Below, piece by piece: positions 1-5,075 of a stretch of DNA of 5,510 bases. A program made the translations under genes and the position numbers. A model generated the notes under the pieces. That model was not told where the DNA came from. It worked only from the letters and a program-made list of their open reading frames with translations, and ran no database searches. Origin of the DNA: Defluviitaleaceae bacterium (lineage in GTDB: Bacteria; Bacillota_A; Clostridia; Lachnospirales; WQUN01); the NCBI GenBank assembly GCA_009779525.1, contig WREB01000100.1, forward strand, positions 1 to 5,510. Reading direction: 5' to 3'. Numbering within the stretch: the stretch's first letter is position 1; every line of letters starts with the position of its first letter.

Positions 1-749
1 ACGATGGCGGCGTCAAGCTGGAATTCGCCGTCGGCCGCCAGATTGGGGGCGTTTTGCTTTAATATCCTCGTCGCCTCGACCACCTTGTCGACGTCGGCGT
101 GCTTGGCGCTGCCCTTGGTCGAATGCGAAAGCATCGCGACGACGGGGGCCTTGCCAACCAGCTGCGCGAACGATTTAGCCGAGGATTCCGCGATGGCGGC
201 AAGCTCCTCGGGGTTCGGGTTCTGGACCATTCCCGAATCGGCGAATATGAAAACGCCGTCCTCGCCGTATTCGCAGTTGGGCACGACGATCACGAAAAAG
301 GCGGAGACGAGTTTTACCCCGGGCGCCGTTTTTAAAATTTGCAAGCTTGGCCTCAGCGCGTCCGCGGTCGAATGGATCGCCCCCGAAACCATTCCGTCGG
401 CGACGCCTTCCTTGACCAACATAACGGATAGGTAAAGCGGGTTTTCGCGAAGCAGCTTTTCCGCTTCCTCGCGCGTTAGACCCTTCGCCTTGCGCATTTC
501 ATATAATTTTTCGGTCAGTTCATCCATTCCGGAATAACTCTTCGGGTCGACGAACGATGCCGCCGACAAGTCGAGCCCGCCCGCTTCGTTTTGTATCGAT
601 TCGCGGTCGCCGATCAAAATAATTTTTGCGATCCCTTCCGCCAGCGCCGCGTTCGCGGCCTTCAGCGTCCGCTTTTCGTACGATTCGGGCAAAACGATCG
701 TCTTGATCTCGGCTTTCGCCCGAACTTTCACCTGCTGCAGAAAATTCAT
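1..749 (-). CDS. pta: Phosphate acetyltransferase, C-terminus cut by window edge
   Basis: Converts acetyl-CoA and phosphate to acetyl phosphate and CoA in the cytoplasm; with acetate kinase this is the usual acetate/ATP pathway. The first 249 residues are present and the frame is open to the left edge; short Pta enzymes have about 330 residues, so roughly the last 80 are missing, including the family's conserved C-terminal Ser-Arg region. Family landmarks: IVLPE (residues 18-22), KIILIGD (42-48), MRKAKGLT (85-92), ADGMVSGAIHSTAD (117-130), LRPSLQILKTAPG (132-144), FIFAD (167-171), MLSHSTKGSAKH (206-217) and a DGEFQLDAA end. Arg86 and Arg133 correspond to substrate-site arginines known in archaeal Pta. 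Ser172 stands where many homologues have Cys (FADC), a tolerated variation. The ATG at 749 follows a strong SD. It lies 57 bases after the cheB-like gene on the same strand and may be co-transcribed with it. Confidence 0.95.
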   Translation of the reverse strand, partial: MNFLQQVKVRAKAEIKTIVLPESYEKRTLKAANAALAEGIAKIILIGDRESIQNEAGGLDLSAASFVDPKSYSGMDELTEKLYEMRKAKGLTREEAEKLLRENPLYLSVMLVKEGVADGMVSGAIHSTADALRPSLQILKTAPGVKLVSAFFVIVVPNCEYGEDGVFIFADSGMVQNPNPEELAAIAESSAKSFAQLVGKAPVVAMLSHSTKGSAKHADVDKVVEATRILKQNAPNLAADGEFQLDAAI

Positions 750-753
750 ACGG

Positions 754-760
754 CCTCCCT
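754..760 (-). promoter_or_regulatory. Ribosome binding site of pta
   Basis: AGGGAGG on the minus strand, four bases before the ATG at 749. It is a near-perfect SD and fixes the pta start; the product then begins MNFLQQ, as short Pta proteins typically do. Confidence 0.8.
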
Positions 761-779
761 ATTGATTTTTATATAAACA

Positions 780-797
780 CCTCCGCTTTAACGGAGG
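780..797 (-). terminator. Small hairpin between the cheB-like gene and pta
   Basis: A perfect 6-bp stem, CCTCCG/CGGAGG, with a 6-base loop lies in the 57-base gap. On the minus strand it is followed by an A/T-rich run (TGTTTATATAAAAAT), not a clean T-tract, so it is at best a weak or partial terminator. It could instead be an RNA-processing or 3'-end stabilising hairpin that lowers pta expression relative to the gene before it. No T-tract follows on the plus strand either. Confidence 0.3.
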
Positions 798-806
798 GAA
801 TGGACT

Positions 807-1805
807 TTAAACGGAGCGAAGCAGGATTTCTTTGGCGATTTTTTCGAGCGGCAGCTGTGTTTCCACGGCGCCCATTTCATATGCCGCCCTCGGCATACCG
901 TAGACGACGCTTGTCTTTTCGTCCTGGCCTATCGTGAACGCGCCTTTGTTTTTCATTTGCAAGAGGCCCTTCGCGCCGTCCTCGCCCATTCCGGTCAGTA
1001 TGACGCCGACCGCTTCGGACGAAGCCTCCCTCGCCACCGATTCGAAAAGGACGTCGGCCGAAGGGCGCTGGCCTTGCACTTTCTCGCCTCTTCCGCATGA
1101 TACGCGGTACGTCCCGTTATGCTTGGCAAGCCTCATGTGGTAATCGCCGGGCGCGACGAAAACCAAGCCGTTCGAGAGGCGGTCGCCGTCGCGCGCCTCT
1201 ACCACCTTGACTGCGCAAAGCGAATCGGCGCGCTCGGAATAAAGTTTCGTAAAAACCGGAGGCATGTGAAGCACCAGTAGCACCGGCGGCGCGGTTTCGG
1301 GAAATTGCTTTAGGATCTCCAACACCGATTCGGTTCCTCCGGTGGATGAACCGATCGCGATTATCTTGCCTTTAATCGAACCGTAGTCGCGCCCGGGGTA
1401 AGTTCCGTCGAACAGCCTTTCAGCCGCCTTCATAATGTGAACCGTTAGCTGGTTGCATAGATACCTGTTTCCGCTTATGCATCCCCCGTTGTCCACCACC
1501 ATATCGGTGGCGCCGTACTCGAGGCACTTGAACCCGTCGGCGACGGCGCTAACGACGGCGACAAGCGGAACGTTGCAATCCATTACGGACCCGATTAGGG
1601 CGCGCGAAATTTTACAAGAGACAAATTCCGCGAGCACGACGGTCGGTTCGTTTTTATTCTGACGCCGCTCTATGTGCGAAACGATTTCGTCCTCCGCGGA
1701 CGACCGGTACGAAAGGAAAAAGTTTTCGTCGCCGTTGATAAAGCCGGAATAACCGTCAATGTTGGCGGGACCCGCATATAAAATTATTTGGATCGCAGCG
1801 CCCAA
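807..1805 (-). CDS. cheB: CheB-type protein-glutamate methylesterase with degenerate receiver domain
   Basis: CheB removes methyl groups from (and deamidates) chemoreceptor glutamines/glutamates in the cytoplasm. The C-terminal half (about residues 145-330) is a complete methylesterase domain: IAIGSSTGG (Ser154), LVLHMPP (His180), DGDRLSNGLVFVAPGDYHM (206-224) and LTGMGEDGAKG (Asp276). The 26- and 96-residue spacings between Ser, His and Asp equal those of the enteric CheB triad (164/190/286). Residues 1-130 keep the receiver fold pattern, with VPLVAVVS (Ser86) and DGFKCLEYGATDMVV (90-104), but lack the N-terminal acidic pair and the beta-5 Lys, and have Glu60 in PTVVLAE where the phosphoacceptor Asp belongs. 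The frame starts at a TTG; no in-frame ATG lies between it and the upstream stop (1827-1829). No cheR or receptor gene is in the window, so the target may not be a classical chemoreceptor. The symbol reflects family only. Confidence 0.88.
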   Translation of the reverse strand: MGAAIQIILYAGPANIDGYSGFINGDENFFLSYRSSAEDEIVSHIERRQNKNEPTVVLAEFVSCKISRALIGSVMDCNVPLVAVVSAVADGFKCLEYGATDMVVDNGGCISGNRYLCNQLTVHIMKAAERLFDGTYPGRDYGSIKGKIIAIGSSTGGTESVLEILKQFPETAPPVLLVLHMPPVFTKLYSERADSLCAVKVVEARDGDRLSNGLVFVAPGDYHMRLAKHNGTYRVSCGRGEKVQGQRPSADVLFESVAREASSEAVGVILTGMGEDGAKGLLQMKNKGAFTIGQDEKTSVVYGMPRAAYEMGAVETQLPLEKIAKEILLRSV

Positions 1806-1808
1806 TCC

Positions 1809-1814
1809 ATCACC
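1809..1814 (-). promoter_or_regulatory. SD-like site deciding the TTG start of the cheB-like gene
   Basis: GGTGAT on the minus strand, three bases before the TTG at 1805. It can pair with the AUCACC part of the 16S rRNA 3' end, which puts the anti-SD in the usual register (its GG is seven bases from the start codon). The site contains the A and T of an ATG (1810-1808) in another frame, which opens only an eight-codon ORF ending at 1784. Confidence 0.45.
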
Positions 1815-1839
1815 GTCTTGCCCGATTTAAAACATGCGG

Positions 1840-1868
1840 AGTTTAACGCAGCGTATTTTCAAAGTCAA
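1840..1868 (-). promoter_or_regulatory. Candidate sigma-70-type promoter of the cheB-like gene
   Basis: On the minus strand, TTGACT (1868-1863, 5 of 6 to consensus), a 17-base spacer and TAAACT (1845-1840, 4 of 6). Transcription would begin near 1833, leaving a leader of about 28 bases before the TTG at 1805. The -10 box is imperfect, so the call rests on the good -35 box and ideal spacing. Confidence 0.5.
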
Positions 1869-1871
1869 TTA

Positions 1872-1886
1872 AGGGGGCCGCCCCCT
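1872..1886. promoter_or_regulatory. GC-rich palindrome between the divergent promoters (candidate operator)
   Basis: AGGGGGC and GCCCCCT form perfect 7-bp arms around one central base at 1879. The element sits between the two outward-facing -35 boxes, three bases from the minus-strand one and five from the plus-strand one. It could be a shared operator. Neither strand has a T-tract behind it, and no gene ends here, so a terminator is unlikely. Confidence 0.45.
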
Positions 1887-1891
1887 ATCCG

Positions 1892-1920
1892 TTGCCACAA
1901 AAAAACCCATGGGCTATAAT
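1892..1920 (+). promoter_or_regulatory. Sigma-70-type promoter of the rpiB-nucleoside hydrolase operon
   Basis: TTGCCA (1892-1897, 5 of 6), a 17-base spacer and a perfect TATAAT (1915-1920). An A7 run (1899-1905) lies in the spacer. The -10 box ends only two bases before the ATG at 1923, so the RNA is expected to begin near 1927, inside that codon's frame. This argues that translation starts further downstream, at the TTG at 1947. Confidence 0.75.
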
Positions 1921-1931
1921 TCATGAAAAAC

Positions 1932-1937
1932 GAGAGG
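1932..1937 (+). promoter_or_regulatory. Ribosome binding site for the TTG start of rpiB
   Basis: GAGAGG, nine bases before the TTG at 1947 and about five bases after the expected RNA start. No SD is visible before the alternative ATG at 1923, where the -10 box occupies that position. Confidence 0.6.
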
Positions 1938-1946
1938 CCGCGAAAA

Positions 1947-2396
1947 TTGAACATAGCGATCGGCAACGACCATACGGCGTTCGGGATGAAAAAATACCTT
2001 TCGGAGCACATGGCTAAGCGCGGGCTTAACGTCGTCGACTGCGGCTCCGACGAGGCGCTTTGGTCCGACTATCCGCATTACGCGGAAATAGTTTCCGGCA
2101 AAGTCGTCGGCGGCGACTGCGAAAGGGGCGTGTTGATTTGCGGGACGGGAATCGGCATGAGCCTTGCCGCGAACAAGATTGCGGGCGTTAGGGCGGCGGT
2201 TTGTTCGGAGCCGTACAGCGCGAAGTATTCGCGGACTCATAATGATTCGAATATTTTATGCCTTGGCGTAAGAGTCGTCGCGTTCGAATTCGCGGCGATG
2301 ATTTTAGACGTTTGGCTCGATTCGCCGTTCGACGGCGGACGCCACCAAAAGCGCGTGGACATGATCATGGATATCGAGCGGAGGGCGCGGACATGA
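1947..2396 (+). CDS. rpiB: Ribose-5-phosphate isomerase B (RpiB/LacA/LacB family)
   Basis: Interconverts ribose 5-phosphate and ribulose 5-phosphate in the cytoplasm. Numbered from the TTG start, the protein has 149 residues, the length of E. coli RpiB, and begins with the family's usual (M)NIAIGNDH. Visible features are DH at 8-9, the active-site ICGTGIGMS with Cys65 and Thr67, AANKIAGVRAA, YSAKYSRTHND with His98, and GGRHQKRVD with Arg132 and Arg136; each is one position from its E. coli counterpart (Cys66, Thr68, His99, Arg133, Arg137). The usual ATG choice at 1923 would add eight basic/polar residues not typical of the family. Its stop overlaps the next gene's start (ATGA), implying coupled translation. 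The partner is a nucleoside hydrolase, so ribose released from nucleosides is the likely carbon source. Other family members isomerise galactose 6-phosphate or allose 6-phosphate, so the exact sugar is not proven. Confidence 0.92.
   Translation: MNIAIGNDHTAFGMKKYLSEHMAKRGLNVVDCGSDEALWSDYPHYAEIVSGKVVGGDCERGVLICGTGIGMSLAANKIAGVRAAVCSEPYSAKYSRTHNDSNILCLGVRVVAFEFAAMILDVWLDSPFDGGRHQKRVDMIMDIERRART
2380..2385 (+). promoter_or_regulatory. Ribosome binding site of the nucleoside hydrolase
   Basis: GGAGGG inside the last codons of rpiB, seven bases before the ATG at 2393. It fixes that ATG as the start, although the same frame is open further upstream (to at least 2258). Confidence 0.8.
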
Positions 2397-3280
2397 AAAA
2401 AATATTTTTGGACACCGACATCGGAGGCGACATAGACGACGCGCTGGCGCTTTATTTTATACTCGGCGCGCCGGAAGCGTTTGAGCTGAAGGGCATATCG
2501 ACGGTGCACGTCGAACCGGGATTGAGGGCCGGGCTTGCCAGGCACATTTGCGGTTTGTTCAAAAGAAGCGAAATTCCGGTATGCGCGGGAATGGCGAAAC
2601 CCTTAAACGGATGGTGGGATAAAAAACACCGCCCGACGCAGTGCGACGCGCTTGACGGGAGCGCGGCGTTTGACCGCGGGAGCGGCGTCGACTTGATGAT
2701 CGATACGGCGAAAAAGAACCCGGGAATGGACATCGTGGCGATCGGCCCGCTAACAAACGTCGCCGCGGCGCTCATCCAACGCCCCGAAATAGCGAAGGAG
2801 CACGCGATAACAATTATGGGCGGCATGGTTTCTTCATCTAAACCGGAATGGAACATCATGCTCGATCCCGAGGCCGCCCGCGTGGTTTTCGAATCGGGCG
2901 CGAAGCTGACAATGTTCGGGCTGGACGTCACGTTAAAATGCCGGATGAATCGCGCGCAGGCCGACGGAATCAAGAAAAGGGGGACCGAAAGGCACGATTT
3001 TTTAAAAAAGATAATGGACATCCACGAAAACGAATGCCGTCAACTTCCGGTCCTGCACGATCCCCTCGCTTTATCCTTTTACATGTTCGGGAGCGAAATG
3101 GGTTTTTCGCGGATGCGCTTGACCGTCGAGACGCGGGGCGAGTTCACGCGCGGGACGACCGCCGTGATGGACGGCTGGAGCCCGAACTTCGTTCCCGAGG
3201 ATTTTCCGCATGTAAACGTCTGCGTGAGCGCGGACGGCGATTCGTTCGCCGAAAGGATAACCGAAGTCATCGCCCGTTGA
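2393..3280 (+). CDS. Inosine-uridine preferring nucleoside hydrolase family protein
   Basis: Hydrolyses the N-glycosidic bond of ribonucleosides to give ribose and free base. It has 295 residues, close to the family's usual ~310, and no signal peptide, so it is cytoplasmic. The N-terminal calcium-binding signature is FLDTDIGGDIDDALAL (Asp7, Asp9, Asp13, Asp15, Asp16). GPLTNVAAAL (118-127), a Gly-Gly-Met loop and EWNIMLDPEAARVV (152-165, Asn154 and Glu160) are ribose-binding regions. LHDPLAL contains His222-Asp223, matching the catalytic His and the C-terminal calcium ligand of the family. It overlaps rpiB by four bases and shares its promoter. Together they suggest nucleoside degradation feeding ribose to the pentose phosphate pathway, although a ribokinase is needed and not seen. 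Base preference cannot be read from sequence, so no Rih-type symbol is given. Confidence 0.92.
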   Translation: MKKIFLDTDIGGDIDDALALYFILGAPEAFELKGISTVHVEPGLRAGLARHICGLFKRSEIPVCAGMAKPLNGWWDKKHRPTQCDALDGSAAFDRGSGVDLMIDTAKKNPGMDIVAIGPLTNVAAALIQRPEIAKEHAITIMGGMVSSSKPEWNIMLDPEAARVVFESGAKLTMFGLDVTLKCRMNRAQADGIKKRGTERHDFLKKIMDIHENECRQLPVLHDPLALSFYMFGSEMGFSRMRLTVETRGEFTRGTTAVMDGWSPNFVPEDFPHVNVCVSADGDSFAERITEVIAR

Positions 3281-5069
3281 TTTCGCATAGTTTTTGAAGC
3301 GACTTAATTTGGTAATCCTTGCAATCGGAATCTTCGGAGTTCAAGTATCTGAAAACGAACCTGTAGCCGTATTTCACCAGGATGATGTCGGTCAGCGTTT
3401 GCGTATCCAACCCGTCCGCGGCGATATAGCCCGACGCGCCCGATATGTACGCGGGGAGAAGCCTTTCGAAGTATTCGCCCCATTTTTCGATTTCGGTGTC
3501 GTCGGCGATGAGGCTCGCGAGATCTTCCCCGAAATAACCCCATCCCGACGTGTCCCAATCGATCGCCGTAACGCCGCCGTCCCCGCAAAAAATGTTTTCT
3601 ATCCAATAATCTCTGTGGCAAAAAACGACGGGAAGCGTCCGGATCCTTTCAAAAACCGAATCAATACAGGCATCGAGGTTTATCAGCATCTCGCGAAGAT
3701 GACCGGGGATTTCGCAGCCGCCGGAACGGAGGTATTTATGCTCGCGCGAATCTACGCCCCACTGCTTGAAGTCGTCCTCCAAATACGTTGTCTGGCTAAG
3801 GTTCTTAATTTTTTTCAGCTTCGCGGGATTTTTACGGTATATTATCCCTTGGAACTCGCCGATCGCGCGCGCGGCTCGAACCATGTCGAAAATCGTAAGG
3901 TTAACCCCCGACCTGCCCTCCGCGAACTCCATCCATAGGCGCGTCGCGTCGTCGTTTAACTCCGCCAAAAAACATTTTGGCAGCTTAAGCGAACCGGCGG
4001 GTAAAGCGTCGAGGCAAGACGACGAATAGAGATCGTACTCCCTCCTCCACGAGTTTAAATCACCGAAGCGTTCCCATCGCCGCTGCGATTTTAATACCAA
4101 CTTATGCCGCGCCGTTTCGGCGCAAAGCGGCGCGTCGGCGGTCACTAAAAAAACGTCTCCGACGTTGCCCCCCTGGAGGCGTTCGACCCGGAACGACGCG
4201 CAATCTGTTTTGGCGCCTTGTTTTGCCGAAAGAGCCGCGTTTAACTCAGCCTCACTGATATCAGCGTATTTTTCCAAGTCGCCCTCCCCGCCTAAAACAA
4301 ACGCCGCCGTAATGTCGTCCCCGCTTCCTTCGGCGGTCGCCCGCATGATCCACGGTTCGAGGCAGCGCGAAACGAACCCGCTTCCCCTGCTTAGCCAAAG
4401 CGAAAAAAAATCGGCGCCCGCTTTTTTAAAGCCCGCGCCGTCGGTAAAGCAATTTGCGTACCCGTCTGTGGAAAGCATCGCCATGCATCTGGTTTTTTCG
4501 TCGATTGGAAATAGCGCCGTCCGCGCATACTGCCAGCACTGCTCCATGCAAAGCGAATATGTTTCGTTTCCGGGATGGTATTCGGGTTCGACCAGCCAAT
4601 CCGCCAGTCCCCCGTCCTTCATGATCAGTATGTCGCCGTCGCCGATTTGCAACGCGAAAATAAACGAACCGGTCAATGCCAGGACCGCGAGCGTCGTCCC
4701 GTACAGCGCGTAGTCGAACGGTTCATGCGCGGGCCGCCCGCTTTTTTTATGCAGCTCTCTGACGCGCGCCTTCCATTTGAACTCAATTTGCTTCGGCAGC
4801 CAAATGTCCTTTTGCGCGTCCAAAAACGCGTACGCGCCGCGCCCGGGCTGCGCTTCAAGCGCTTCCGCGATTAAGCCGGACGCGATTTCGGCAGCCGCGG
4901 CGGACCCTTCGCCGCTGTAGGGGCAGCTTTCGCTTCCGTGGCCGTCCGCGACCGCGGCGATTGCATAATTTGGAACGTCCAGCCTGAAGCAAAGCGCGTC
5001 CTGGTTGGTTTTGCCCCGCGCCAAATGCGCCGCGCCGGCGACGCAAGCCCCGAACGCGTCAAGCTTCAT
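3267..5069 (-). CDS. Fused PP2C-type protein phosphatase and APH-fold kinase
   Basis: A 600-residue cytoplasmic protein with two enzymatic halves. Residues 1-260 are a PP2C/PPM phosphatase: HLARGKTNQDA (Asp24), AVADGHGSE (Asp42), YGTTLAVLAL (123-132), IGDGDILIMKDGG (142-154), STDGYANCF (Asp202) and GSGDDITAAFV (Asp251), so all metal-binding aspartates appear present. After a linker (264-292), residues 293-600 resemble the aminoglycoside phosphotransferase/choline kinase fold: nucleotide loop LQGGNVGDVFLV (298-309), Lys327 in KLVLK, Glu344 in RREYD, catalytic CHRDYWIENIF (Asp487, Asn492) and metal-binding AIDWD (Asp504). The start is six bases after the TerY-like gene's stop with little SD, suggesting coupled translation. 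vWA plus PP2C plus kinase is the TerY-P (YegL-YegK-YegI) set; the fused APH partner is unusual. Its substrate, protein or small molecule, is unknown. Both halves are read in one unbroken frame. Confidence 0.88.
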   Translation of the reverse strand: MKLDAFGACVAGAAHLARGKTNQDALCFRLDVPNYAIAAVADGHGSESCPYSGEGSAAAAEIASGLIAEALEAQPGRGAYAFLDAQKDIWLPKQIEFKWKARVRELHKKSGRPAHEPFDYALYGTTLAVLALTGSFIFALQIGDGDILIMKDGGLADWLVEPEYHPGNETYSLCMEQCWQYARTALFPIDEKTRCMAMLSTDGYANCFTDGAGFKKAGADFFSLWLSRGSGFVSRCLEPWIMRATAEGSGDDITAAFVLGGEGDLEKYADISEAELNAALSAKQGAKTDCASFRVERLQGGNVGDVFLVTADAPLCAETARHKLVLKSQRRWERFGDLNSWRREYDLYSSSCLDALPAGSLKLPKCFLAELNDDATRLWMEFAEGRSGVNLTIFDMVRAARAIGEFQGIIYRKNPAKLKKIKNLSQTTYLEDDFKQWGVDSREHKYLRSGGCEIPGHLREMLINLDACIDSVFERIRTLPVVFCHRDYWIENIFCGDGGVTAIDWDTSGWGYFGEDLASLIADDTEIEKWGEYFERLLPAYISGASGYIAADGLDTQTLTDIILVKYGYRFVFRYLNSEDSDCKDYQIKSLQKLCEINGR

Positions 5070-5075
5070 CGTTTT

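Noticed and set aside
4..435. Plus-strand open frame opposite pta
   Set aside because: It is antisense to well-conserved phosphotransacetylase motifs and has no start signals of its own.
763..776. TATA-rich stretch as a separate pta promoter
   Set aside because: A -10-like TATATA/TATAAA is present on the minus strand, but no convincing -35 box lies 16-18 bases upstream.
1784..1810. Eight-codon ORF (MDWALRSK) overlapping the start of the cheB-like gene on the minus strand
   Set aside because: It is too short to support as a leader peptide and shows no attenuator-like structure. The TTG frame gives the whole CheB-like protein.
1899..1913. CCCATGGG next to a T7 run (minus strand) as a terminator
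   Set aside because: The palindrome leaves a two-base loop, too tight for a hairpin, and no gene ends on that side. The A/T run lies in the rpiB promoter spacer.
1923..1946. ATG at 1923 as the rpiB start
   Set aside because: It has no SD, directly follows a perfect -10 box, and adds eight non-conserved residues. It is kept only as the alternative start.
2452..3021. Long open frame on the minus strand inside the nucleoside hydrolase
   Set aside because: It has no recognisable motifs or upstream SD, and it mirrors the hydrolase, whose own motifs cover the whole stretch.
3294..3938. Plus-strand open frame opposite the APH domain
   Set aside because: It has no family features, and the complementary strand carries the kinase catalytic loop and metal-binding motif.
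4165..4713. Long plus-strand open frame opposite the PP2C domain
   Set aside because: It is Ser/Pro-rich low-complexity translation typical of the antisense of a GC-rich gene; the PP2C motifs on the other strand are unambiguous.
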